This document shows positions 22,024-33,847 of a DNA stretch of 64,000 nt, one piece after another. Source of the stretch: Anastatus disparis (Eukaryota > Arthropoda > Insecta > Hymenoptera > Eupelmidae); contig JAFFSR010000249.1 of NCBI GenBank assembly GCA_017163975.1, positions 9,758,001 through 9,822,000 on the forward strand. The letters run 5' to 3'. The position numbers and the translations under genes are program-made. Position 1 is the first letter of the stretch; every line of letters begins with the position of its first letter. The notes beneath the pieces were generated by a model, which searched no databases, had not been told where the DNA came from, and saw only the letters and a program-made list of their open reading frames with translations.

Positions 22024-25000
22024 TGCATCGTATGGATGCGTTCACAGACTTTTCATTGTCTTGCTTGGGAAATTACGTCCGCATACAAATGGCTGTGTCA
22101 AACACGCTTTTTGAAGTTGCGCACTAGTGATGCTTAGTATATTGCTGTGTCCGAAAATCTACGGCACATACTGGGGGTTTCTTCATAGATAATCTGTATA
22201 GACCAATCAAAAAGCTTTTTTAGAGCTTTTTAACGCGTGATAAATTTTGTGAATACGACGTGCGTGACCCCGAGAAGCATTTGGAACAAAGCCAATGTAT
22301 AAGAAGAGTACGAAAAAAAAGATACTCTTGTGTCTTTTGTGTCAGACGATTGTGAGGACTTTGATAATAACGGATTTCACTTCGTTAAAAATAATCACCA
22401 TCAACTTCACTGTAATCCTTCAAGTGGCAAAGGCGAATATTCAATAGCCAACATTTGATTTCTTGCAGGTAAGATAAAAATATTTAATCCTTTACTATGA
22501 ATTTTATAAATTGAAATTATTTTCATTATTTGAATAAGATTAAAAGTATTATTTCTAAATAAATTAAAAGTATTATTTTCATTGTTAAAATATGTTAGAA
22601 TAAATTGCTCCGTTTTCAATAAAATTTATTTTGATTGAAAACATACTGAAAAATAAATAAGAGAAAATTTTTTTTAAATCAATTTATTATTACTTAATGA
22701 AGAAAATAGTATTTGTTATTTAATATATTTTGAATATATATTCCAACCATATAAATTTTCATTATCATAGACGATCTTAGACTTCTATCCATAGACCTAA
22801 CTCAAGTAGCGGTTGTTACTTGAACCTAATTCTGTCTTTGTCGCTTCATGATGAGAATAAATGATAGATGATGAAACCGTTACTTGAGATCTAATAGCTA
22901 CACTGGAAAAAAATTTCTTTGTAACGAAAAAAATTTTATTGTATCGAATAGATTTTTTCTGGCAATGGGTGAAATACTTTTTGTATCAATATCATTCATT
23001 CCGTTAGTGAAAATAGCATTTTTAAATATCAATAAAATATTGCTCAACATACATAAGATATTTCTTAAACTTAAAAATACTGGAAATTATTAATTTTATT
23101 TTAAATTAATAATTCATAATAAAAATAAAATTTTTTCCTCCAATAAAATATTTTTATGCATCTAAAAAATATTTCAAATTAATTTCTTCGTACCAAATAT
23201 TGGCTAGGGGAATTTTTAATTGGGTTTTCCTGGTCTTCTAGTTCTATTTTACAGAGAAAAATTCAGAAAAATTTTTTCAAAATTTTCCCGGGGATTAAAC
23301 TTCGGCTTATTACAGCATAAGCCAAGAGCGTTAGCCCCCGCGCTACCACCAATTCTACTTATAGATATGAACTTATTTTAAATAAATTAGAATCAGAAGA
23401 GTGTAAATATGTATAAATTTAAAGAACAATCCGAGAAAAATCATCCCTACTGAAAATATTGTATGAACTCTCATGTCAGATCTCATATGAAATCGCCTAC
23501 GAAATCTCATATATATTCGTTGAATTTTGAAAATGAAATAGATATATGTGAGATCTCATGCCAGATCGCACATATATTTATTTTATTTTAAAAATTTAAC
23601 GAATATACATTCGATTTCATATGCGATCTCATAGGCGATTTCAAGTGACATCTCATATGCAATCTCGTGTGCGATCTCATATGTGATCTCACATGGGATC
23701 TCTTACATATTTTATTCAATTTGAAAAATTTGAAAAAGATATTTATTACTTTTTCATTTTTTTTCGGCTTGTTCTTTAAATTTTGACAAATTTTGACATT
23801 AGCTATGTTAATACCATTATTTTAGTTAAAATAAAAAATCCTTTGGAGCTGTTATTTTTTTATGAACTTAGATCGCAAATTAGACATCAAAGTTGACAAA
23901 CCTAACCTCAAAATACAATAAATTGAAAACTTGTATATAACTTTTCAAATATAAGATTCCGGTAGATTTCTTTAGTTGTCCGCACTCAAGTTGAATCCTA
24001 CTACTTTTTTTCTTGAAGTGAAAAAAACCCGATTAAATTCTCTATTCACACATAAAGTTGGATAACAAATATTATCAGAAGGGGGAGCTTCATTATGTTC
24101 TCAATGTATTTAATTACATTAATATTATAAATACGTATTCAAATACAGAACATCATCATATTCGATAAATTTAGTGGAGCCACAAGACCCAATGCATCTT
24201 GCCCGGGGTCAGTATTCCTTATTTTAGCCACTTCATTTAATTTGCATTGTATTTCATGGCGTCACTTTCCACTTCGGATCAGCTTTCGACTAACTTTATA
24301 GATCGAAAATAGCTAAAAAAGATATTTTGTTTTTATTTATTTTTTTCGGCTTATTCTTTGAATTTGGACAAATTTACGCGCTTTCGCTTCTCATTTGTTA
24401 AAATAAATAGATATTTACAAGTGAAAAAATTTTGATATATATTTTTATCAAAAATAAACGAAATTACTTATTTAGCTACTTTCGATAGGTAAAAAAGGTC
24501 TAAACCTCATCTTCAAGAGTAAGCTGGAGCAAATGTGGTTACCAACCGAGAAGTAAAAATGTTATTTAATCATAAATGAAATAATTATACTGTTTTCAAA
24601 AAAAATTGTTATCGAGCGCAATTTTTCATACATACATGATTGTATAATAAATGTTTTTTTTCATAATATTCATCATATTTTAAGCAAAAAGTAAGTAACC
24701 GTACTTACAGTTTAATAAACAGTTGTAGTATAAAATTTTTTAATTTTTAAAATTTTCTTTAATTATTTTGGTGAGAGCAATAGAGAAATAAATTTCGTAA
24801 ATATATTTAAAATTTTAATTCATTCCATTACGTTTAGTAGGAGAAAATTAAACAACGGATTTTCAATTCTCGGTTGGTATCGAATCTGCTCCGACTTGCT
24901 CTTGACGAATAGCATAATAATAAGATAAATTTATCATCTTACTTTTAATGTTTGGACTTGAATTGCATGCAAATATAATTCTTATTATGAAAACTATGTG

Positions 25001-26554
25001 AATAGTCTGTATGAATATGATTATTTATCGTGGTTTGAAATTATATTCGAGCACGATTTAAAAATTTTTCAGATTACGGTAGATTTACGACTAAATTAGG
25101 AAAATATAAGTCTAAAATAAAATTAAAATCAATAATTCTTGAGTTAGAAAAACCTATATTATTTAAATCTAGAAGACGCTATTATAAATGATATGCAAAA
25201 GTAATTTATCAGTATGATAAAAAAAAGATATTAAGTACTAAGTCGCTGTATGTTCATTGAAGGTAGTTTGTCATAATGTTCTAAGACATAAATAAAGCTG
25301 CAACTGTTTTTACGGTGACATGCAAATTATGTAACCATTGGTAAGACGTGTTATGCTGTAAATCTAAACCAGATGCAGCGAGCGTCATAGAACGACACTA
25401 CCTATTGATTAGAAAAACTGTCATTAATCAGTGAACTGACTCCGAGCCTCGTATACATGATTTCGTCTGCGATATGAAATAAGTATCTCAATTTGTGAAT
25501 ACTCAAATTCTGAACAAACCTTTGTATACGAACGGCATCGCTTCAGACCTCACTGAAAAGTGATGGACTTCTCGAGTGTAAAAGACGATATGCATAATTG
25601 TAGTGACTAGTATCTTAACTATTACTTGTAAATAACGTCTAAATCTTAGTAAAAAATTTGTTCCTATTATTATTCAATTGCCAAGTAGAATTACGCTCGA
25701 ATATAGTTTAAAACCATAATCCATAATAGCATGCTTTAGATAACGATTGTTCTGTAGATGTAGTGTAGAATCATTTAATCGTAATTTTATTAATATATAT
25801 AAATAAATTGAATTATAGACCAAAATTTAGATTTTAGATGTGTTGACATTGAATACAACTATAAGTGTAGGAAAAAATCAAATTTTTTCACACAAGATCT
25901 CACGTGAGATCGGGCATCAGGAAAAATAAAATTTTGCAGCACGTGAGATCTCATATGAGTTCTCATATGAGATCTCGTTTCATTTTCAATCGTAAGATCT
26001 CATGTCATTTTTTTCAGTAGGGAAATTATCAGTTTCATTATCTAACAAACATCTTTTATCATCATAAGGACTTAAAGCTAATTTATATTGTTTTTCAGTA
26101 AACTCATTATACTTTCAAGGACGTATAATATATTGTTCTCTATAAAATACAATATCATTTCGTATACATTGCAAGTAGTCATCAAAAGTGATTGTGTTTT
26201 CGACAACACCCATCTTAACACCTTTAACTTTTTTTATTTTATCCTCTCCTTCTATTCGTAGACTATACATTTTACTACGTAAACCTACAAATTGTGTCAT
26301 AATTTTTCCATTGCACTTAGTTTTTATTAAACCTACTATTTTTTTGTTCATTTGTGGCATTCCGAAAACGTTTTCAGTTGGGTAATCTGATGTATCAAAG
26401 TTTTGTAAATTATGCTTCTTTATTTCATAAATATCAATATTTTGAATTTTATATATTAAACTATCCGTGTCTTTATATAGTTACTTATATTGATCTGCAA
26501 ATTGTATTCTTATTAAATCATAATGAAAATCATAAACTAATGTCTTTGATAAAT
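21204..26554 (+). repeat. Tandem duplication, unit 2 (5,351 bp)
   Basis: Second copy of 15,851-21,203. It carries the GC stem-loop (21,361-21,541), G runs (21,760-21,905), the exon-like segment (22,239-22,468), the tRNA-like segment (about 23,286-23,356) and the 2.57 kb TIR element. Unlike unit 1 it continues at 26,555 into the rest of the polymerase gene, so unit 2 holds the original right-hand junction. Confidence 0.95.
23445..26022. mobile_element. Non-autonomous TIR element, copy 2
   Basis: Duplicate of 18,100-20,671, with the same CCCTACTG/CAGTAGGG ends and GATCTCAT clusters. A few homopolymer differences are visible. It separates the polymerase C-terminus from whatever followed it. Confidence 0.65.
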
Positions 26555-29500
26555 TAAGCAATATCAGACCTACATATATTGATTTATTCATAAATACTTC
26601 TGTTTTTGATAATTCAATTGCAACTAGATTTTTGTCTATAATGGTTCGACTATGAAAATTTGGTTGAGCGATGAGAGCCTCCGCACCATATCGCCCATCT
26701 CATTTAGTTACAAGCTAATTAACTCTTTTTCTAACATTTTCTAAAGTTTTGCCGAATACAGCATTATTCATAAGTTTATATTAATTTTTCTCAAACTCGT
26801 TTTTCGCTATTTTTCTCATATTACTATTTAAATTAATGTAATCTTTTAACCAGGGTCTTTGATTAAATTTCAAGATTTTATACATTTTAATAAGTTTGAG
26901 TCCATTTCTAAGAACTTGCTTTAAATTTTGATAATGTAAAATATATCTTTCTTCGGATTTCACTGTAGTCAATAATTTTGAATATTTAGAACCTGGAGGC
27001 TTTTCATGTTCTGAACAGAATGGTAAATCTTTATGTGCATCATGCACATCTTTTGAATATTCTAAGTCTACTTCAAGAATATAACCAGATGGTGAATTGT
27101 CATCAATGTTAAAATCTACTTTAGAAACATCCTCAATCCATTCAAAACCATCATAGGGTTATAAGTGCATCATGGCCCATCCATATAAATTGTTAACATC
27201 ATAATATTTAAGATATTTCACTGCCTCATTTTTATTATAGTTTTCACTCATATACTTATTGTTAGCCTGCGCATACCTATTCGAACACTGACTGATGCCA
27301 CCTCTTATTCCACACTCAACAAATAACACTTGATCAATGTCAGTTAGCAATTCTAACTCTATTTTCATATGCTTAAGCATAGCTTCTCAAGTAAATCTAG
27401 GAGCTGTGTAGTAATGAGCTGGATTTAAATCGTATGTACTTAAACGATTGTTCCAAAAATTTTCAAAAACTTTAGCTAATAATAATACATCTGTTTTCAA
27501 ATACAAATCTGAGTATTCACCTCAATTTCATATATTCAATTCTTTCCAAACATTTTTAGCATGTTGATAGTCTTCATCAGATATGTTACTGTTATTTAAA
27601 TTACTATGAAATTCATCTTTTGATAGAAGTTTTGAATCATTTAGTTTATCAACAGAATTCAAGTGTTCATATGAAAAGATACCTTTTCTTTTTTGTAGAT
27701 TAAACTTACCTTCCGTCAAAGGTGATTGCTTAATAAATTCCAGTTTTAAAATATTCATTTCTGTAAGATATGAAGCTATTTCATCCAAAGATGATAACAT
27801 AAATCTGAAAGAATTGATGAAACTGAAGTTAATTTATCATTATTTTTTTTTATATTTTGTAAATGAAATAAATCGCTCTTTGTGCAATGATAGCAGCTGC
27901 ACATGTCCTAGAAAACAATTGGCGATATCTTTAATGAGAAAATAAGAGTCAGAACCCGCAAAATTATGGAATACTACAGGGATACTACGAGAGTGTGTAT
28001 ATGATAAATTACATGATCCATGAGCTGCTTTTCGATATCTGAAACATAATATAGATACATGTTAATGTACAAATACTCTAACATAAGTAATATTACAGTA
28101 TTATTTCAAGAATTAATCTTTTCTGCCAGTTAGATGACAACTTTTTTTCCTTCTAAAGGTTTCTAGCAAATGTGGCAAAGAATTGCCTTTTGAAATCTTT
28201 TTTTTTCTTCAAAGGTTAAAGCATTCATTTCTATTTCATGTTGGTATACAGATTCAATATTGTCAGCAAGTTCTTTAAGTTCATTTATGAAGCATGCAGC
28301 AGGATTAGGTCCTCTGTAGCTATTGTAGCATGATATAGTCTCATCATAACTACATTTCAAATAATATCCAACACTTAATCCTTTATGTATTTGAATAACA
28401 TTTTTGTCTTAAACGGGTAACAAAAGGGCTTCAAAGTTTGCGTATATAATAAAAGGAACCTTTTCCTTATTTAAAAAATTTTTTAAATGTAATATACTGT
28501 TTTTTCCTTCTGCCAAAGTTACTCTGCACTTATTAATTTTATAGCAATCTTTATGATGAAATTTTAATTTTTGTTTAGTGTTAAAGTAATGCAGACATCG
28601 ATTGCATATATATTTTCGCACATTATGTTTTGATATCTGATTAGAAATCAATCAAGATAAATTCTTTATCCATATATAATGATATATTATGGATATATTT
28701 GTATCATAGTTTCGTTGTTGTTCTTCTCCATCCATATAATAATTTTGGAACAATAATAGTATATTATTAACCAAGAGAGAGGAGTTGACCATGAAATGCT
28801 CGCGTATGATTTGCCCCCGAGCGCAGCGAGGGGGCAAATACGCGAGCAATTGATGGTCAACTTCTCTCCCGAGATGAATATACGATTTTTTCTTATTCTC
28901 GGCGAAAAGTACGTCCAACTTACCCGTTGTGATAATTCGTTTTTGATGATAAATCATTAAAATAAAAATACCGCGATGAATCGCCTGCTGCTTTCGACCG
29001 AGTTTGCTCTATCCTTCTCTGCCCCTCTCCCACTGATGATAAATCATTAAAATAAACTATCAATATTTCACTCACATGTTATAATTTACACACTTTATAA
29101 TTCACACACTTTATAACACACTGCAATTTATAATTCACAAAATAAAACAAGTTAGGTTTTAATAATAAAATATTTAAAATTATTATATAAGAAAGATAAA
29201 GAAAAAGATACTGCTTGTTGTAACCGGCAAAGAAGGCTAGACATAGCCCCCTCCATTCGCGGCTACCTTTATTGTACATATAAGAGAAAGAAAAAGAGAG
29301 GGAGAGAGTCAATTCTTAAAGCCGGTGGACAGAGAAGGATAGATGCAACCCTCTCTATTCTGTATGAAAAAGAAAGAGAGAGGGAGAGAGTCAATGTCTA
29401 AAGCCGGCGGACAGAGAAGGATAGACGTAGCCCTCTCTATTCTTAATTGCCATGAAAAACAGAGCGTCAACACGATTGCGCATCGCTAGTGCGCCGAGCC

Positions 29501-30574
29501 GCCGTAGATAATGCTTAACTTCTCTCTCAGAAAGTAGACGTCTTTTGACGTACTTTTCGCCAGGGGATAAGAAAAAAGATTATTATGTTTATTTTCTTCA
29601 GATGATGTTATACGATGGGGTGAAACATTGAATTTACTAGAATGTTTCTTCAAAATATATACAATTATTGATATATTGTTCTTTTTTTAAATTTCCCAAT
29701 TTTCTCTGGTATCACTGGAAATTCTGTGTCTGTGAAATCTAATTTATTTTCATATAATTTATATGAAGATACTCTATTAGTATGGGACTTAACTGGGTAC
29801 AATGCTGACAATACACAATACTGCCCATTTCAAACAAGCATCATCCAAATTTTTTACATTAACACATGCACGTTTCAATTATATCAGAAGAGAAATATAT
29901 GAGTCACTATGCAGTGGATCATATTTGTTTATATGAACTCACAAATTAATAATGGCACGTAATGACCATCCTGATTTTTTTGTTGGAATTCTTCAATATC
30001 TCTTTGTATGGGTTCTTGTACATTATTTAAAAACCATCCTTTCAAATCTGTTGTTTTTAGAATTGTCTTGACTTTCGTATTAAAATATTTCATTTCACTA
30101 GTCTCAACATCAGCTTTTATAATAACACATTCGGCACCCAGCACTGTATACACTTTTACTGCATCTTGTAATTTTAAAATGTTTCTAATTCTTGTTTGAA
30201 ATAATGCTTGTGCATCTTTAAAAAATTTTATTGTTTAAATTTTTTAAATTTGTAATTACGCCTGTCCTAATCCGATTATTAAATGCATTTTCCAAGTCTT
30301 GACAATTAACTTCTATACCATCGTCTTTTACGTTTTTGGATACCTTCACCATTTTTTAGTAAGCACTTTAGGTTACTAAAAACTTAGCAACTAAAAACTT
30401 TTGCTTCTCAAAAACATTTGTACACTTACGCAATTTATTTTTTAAAAGTCTTAAATTTTCTTTATCAAGATTCAGGCAGGTAATTATTTCTTCAGGATTG
30501 GTCTTCTTATTTGCTTGACACAAATAAGTATTTAGCATCTTATTCACTAATTCTTTACAATCAAACGTAGCCAT
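26023..30574 (-). pseudogene. polB: Maverick/Polinton protein-primed DNA polymerase B, broken
   Basis: The gene reads on the minus strand from ATG at 30,574 (MATFDCKELVNKML). In order: an N-terminal region (VITNLKN, VYTVLGAECVII, KYFNTKVKTILKTTDL), a Cys/His region (CNRCLHYFNTKQKLKFH), the exonuclease I site as YANFEAL with Asn where an acidic residue is expected, palm motif A ([11 protein letters not shown]), motif B (NNAVFGKTLENVRKR) and motif C (YKDTDSLIY). Such polymerases copy the element's linear DNA from a protein primer. More than ten stops or frameshifts interrupt it, including one just before motif C. An 0.8 kb fold-back insert sits at 28,765-29,577 and the C-terminus is cut at 26,023. 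Confidence 0.9.
28765..29577. mobile_element. Fold-back insertion inside polB
   Basis: Polymerase coding stops making sense at about 29,580 and resumes at about 28,765. Between them is a hairpin at about 28,778-28,870 (AGTTGACCAT, GCTCGCGTAT, TTTGCCCCCG and their complements). A segment with GGCGAAAAGTACGTC (28,899-28,913) has its reverse complement near 29,556-29,570. A two-copy tandem carries AAAGCCGG(T/C)GGACAGAGAAGG (29,319 and 29,401). TGATAAATCATTAAAATAAA occurs twice. The target duplication is unclear in the ATAATA context. Confidence 0.6.
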
Positions 30575-30912
30575 GATTTTTACTTTAAAAGTCAAATACG
30601 AACTGAATCGTAACTTTACTTATCTTCCCTTTTAATAAGATTAACGTTAATTTTTTTAAATATTTATCTTAGTGTAGTCATACACATGTGTCGAAATTAT
30701 TATTTTAACCAAATGTATCAACTGACAAATTAGTATTATCGTCAAAGTGAAAACCGATGTAGAATAAAAATTTCATTCTGTCACTATAACATGCTATTAT
30801 CAACCCATAAAATTATTATTAATTAACGATTTAATAGTAAACTTCATTACTATCTAACAAAATTAATTTTTAAATACTTCTTTATTATTATAAAACAATA
30901 ATTTTTATCATT

Positions 30913-30918
<6 letters not shown>
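30575..30918. other. No gene seen
   Basis: Immediately upstream of the polymerase start. Presumably Maverick intergenic DNA; no motif is recognised. Confidence 0.4.

Positions 30919-31010
<92 letters not shown>
30919..31010 (+). repeat. (CA)n microsatellite with (CT)n core
   Basis: Two CA arrays flank a short CTCTCTCTC stretch. Confidence 0.95.
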
Positions 31011-31011
<1 letters not shown>

Positions 31012-31230
31012 GTGACGTCAAAGATTAGACGAAGCTGCATGAAAAATGTAATGTAGGTACTTTCCAGTGTTACGTCATACAGAGATAAGAATAAGCTGTG
31101 TTTTAGCCACCCAGATGATCTATAATGCTCGTACTTATAACCTATGTGAATGCGACAAAGTGTAATGCTAGTGACGTCATACAGAGATAAGACGAGGCTG
31201 TGTTTTAGGGACCCTGTAATGCTTGAACTT
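31011..31230 (+). repeat. Tandem repeat of about 100 bp carrying TGACGTCA-like sites
   Basis: Three related units start near 31,011, 31,070 and 31,170, with (T/G)TGACGTCA or TTACGTCAT followed by ACAGAGATAAGA and GCTGTGTTTTAG. TGACGTCA is the CRE consensus, but in a tandem repeat this may be coincidental. Confidence 0.6.
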
Positions 31231-32067
31231 AGCCTTCCCCCTCCATTTCCTGTTCTATACTATTCAGTATGCACAACTAGAATGTTCTCCCATATATCTA
31301 CTATCTCTTGCTCTAAAAATATTAGAAATTTATTATTATAAATTATTCATACATTTCAGTATGTGCAAGTATAAACTACAATATTTTTTCCTTATCATCC
31401 TATTTTACTCAAACTTTAAAAATATTATAGATTTAATAGTAGACTTTATTATTATATTACAAAAATTAATTTCTAGATTTAGCAAATAGCGTGTAAAAGA
31501 GAATTTAGAACTAAAATAGTCGGAACGATTCTAAGAATTTGAGTGCTTATCGCAATGCAAGTTTCTTTCTCGGTCTTTTTCTTGCCTTCATAAAGCAACT
31601 GACTTTCTCTTTATCTCTTCCTCGCCTTTATAAGCAAATAACTTTCTTTCTGTTCCTTTATCATCTTTAGGCTCTTATAAAAAAAACATATGTATAGAGA
31701 ATATATATATACATATATAGCTATAATGAATGACCTACGTTATAGTTCTTTCTTTCCTTCTTTTACTCATTTAAATGAGATCAGTTAATATCCAATAATA
31801 TGAAATGAGACTCTTCAATGATCATGTTGAAAATTTTTAAATATTTAACATTTTATCTCATCTGTGGTGGCGGTGACGGTGGAGAGCGGATCATTGTAAT
31901 TCGCCTATGAACGCGGTGCAGGAGCCCGCGCGCCAATAAGCACTAATATGGCGCGCATGTGGAGAGTGAATTTCTTATTACTACGACGTGAGATTGGTGC
32001 GCGTTATTATTTTTGCACCTGTACAGGTGAGCCTAACGGCAGACTCTCTTTGCTTATCTACTTAGGT
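31231..32067. other. No gene seen
   Basis: In a complete Maverick one would look for capsid or protease sequence here. I see only AT-rich DNA, a small TA-rich palindromic run (about 31,690-31,725) and a GC-rich patch (31,860-32,040) without coding features. Confidence 0.4.
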
Positions 32068-33006
32068 CCATCTGCATTATCGAGATTAACAATAGCTGAT
32101 TCTCCATAGTATGGTCCATCAATAGGCATAGCACTCCTCATGAATACTCTTTGAAAATTTGAGATTTTTAGGATTTTTGCATACTTGATGAAAACAGCAT
32201 CCGTGAGTGCTCTTTGAGGTAATTTTACTTTGAGGATCTTTTTTTTAAGAATTCTTTAGTTTTATTCGAAGACCAAAACCTATTTTATATGGTTTCAGGT
32301 AAAGACCTTTACCAAGAGTTCTTTCTTCCATCTTTTTATTATGTCTCTTATTTTCCTCTAATTATTGTTCAGCAGCTTTGGAATCGTTTATTGCTTTAGC
32401 GATTCCTGCAAATTTAAACCTGCAAAGATCGGTATAAGGAATGGTAAGAATCCTCCTACTTTCTTTGGAATTGGTAAAGTACGTGGAATTTTCACATTCT
32501 TTTTATCACCTGCTTTTTTAACAGCATGACGTGCACCTTTTAGAGCTGACAGAATGGCTTTTCGAGCACATTTTGTAGAAACAATTGATTTTAATTCAGC
32601 CTTTACTATTGCATTAAAAATAGTAGACGGCTTCCTCCTCCTCCTACCCTTCTTCTTCATACCCATTCTGAATTTAGACTTTACTTTCATGATATTTTTT
32701 ATTGCAAATGTAGCTGTTTTTTCTCCGAAGCTAGCGTCTTTTGAAATTCTTGCTAAAATTGTATCAGAAACGTTTCTGGCTTCTACATTTTCACGATTCT
32801 GTGAATAAGCAATGTCATGCTTATTCACAGAATCGTGAAAATGTAGAAGGAGTGATTCCTGAGTCACCTCTAGCTAGATGTTTAGCTAATTTTGTACCGG
32901 GTCCACAGTACTGATAGCCAGGTATATGTAGTTTAAGTGGAAGACTATTGAGAAGCTTGTTGACAAAACCGTGACCACGTCGTTGGCGATGTTTGTATAC
33001 GATCAT
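32068..33006 (-). pseudogene. Maverick minor-capsid-like protein with PLA2-like domain, plus start of cysteine protease
   Basis: Minus-strand reading from about 33,006 gives GYQYCGPGTKLAKHLARGD, the calcium-loop region of parvovirus-type phospholipase A2. HDIAYSQNRENVEA (the His-Asp catalytic pair), basic stretches (MKKKGRRRRK) and a hydrophobic GGFLPFLIPIFAGL segment follow. After frameshifts, near 32,210-32,068, ALTDAVF, KYAKILKI and ESAIVNLDNADGP match the beginning of the adenovirus-type protease of Mavericks and stop before its catalytic histidine. The PLA2 centre is disrupted by a palindromic template-switch scar (32,780-32,849). A PLA2 domain of this kind is expected to help particles cross membranes. 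This copy is dead. Confidence 0.75.
32780..32849. repeat. Perfect 32-bp palindrome inside the PLA2-like gene
   Basis: Arms 32,780-32,811 and 32,818-32,849 are exact reverse complements around ATGTCA. The left arm is genuine minus-strand coding sequence (codons for AYSQNRENVEA). The right arm repeats it inverted in place of the expected codons, so the palindrome arose secondarily. Confidence 0.9.
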
Positions 33007-33067
33007 AACACTTCGAAGACTAATTAAAGACTGAGGCGTTGGGTATATATGCCCTGTATTTAAAGCT

Positions 33068-33806
33068 GATTACACAGTCATACGTTAGACGTACTGTGAT
33101 GATGAATTTAAAAGAACAATCCGTTAAGCTGCTGATAGAAAATTTCGACATTATCGTAGAGCATGATAAGAAATTAAAGAGGCATGGAGACTTACTTCCA
33201 AATAGCATTTGAGCTATATTTTGGAGTTCATCAAATTGTGATAAAACCAATAGTTGGCTAGCACTAATAACGAATTCCAACGGTCTCAGGTTCGAAAATG
33301 TTTACGTATACTCCAAGTCTTTGAATCAACCAAAGTACAAGTTTTTGAAGAACCTTCTATAGTCTTTAGGAGGTGTGCAAAACTTTCTCTTTAGTGAGCA
33401 CGATTCTGTTGTAGCATTCGATAATGCGCTTCCGAATTCAGTCATGATTTTTGATGATTTAGACTATAAAAGACAAGATAATATCAGAGCTTACTTCTGT
33501 ATGGGTAGGCACAAATATCTTGATTGTTTCCATCTCTGTAAATCATATGCTCGTATTCTGAAATATCTAGTCAGAGACAATGTAAATTTGTAGGTGATTT
33601 TTTCAAAAGATGACGTCAATTTAAAACACTTATACGATGATTACGTCAATTATGACATGACTTACGCGCAATCCAAAGAATTGTGCTCCAAGTGTTGGAC
33701 TGATAATAAATACGAATTTCTAATGATCGACAGAGATAGTTCGATTAATTCTGGTAGATATAGAAAAGGCTTTGATTGTTGTACTATAAATATAGCGCAC
33801 ACATAG
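33068..33806 (+). pseudogene. Maverick FtsK/HerA (A32-like) packaging ATPase, broken
   Basis: Plus-strand reading gives KEQSVKLLIENFDIIVEHDKK, a Walker A region written SSNCDKTN with Asp in place of the usual Gly before Lys, SNGLRFENVYVYSKSL, Walker B with hydrophobics then DD (SVMIFDDLD), YFCMGRHKYLDCFHLC, YARILKYLVRDNVNL and NNGRYRKGF-like INSGRYRKGFD. This enzyme family pumps DNA into capsids. In-frame stops (for example near 33,210, 33,362 and 33,591) and the altered Walker A make it non-functional. It is divergently arranged with the minor-capsid gene, as in Mavericks generally. Confidence 0.85.
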
Positions 33807-33847
33807 TCCTAAGAAAACAATTCATCATTGTATGCTGAAGTGTCAAC

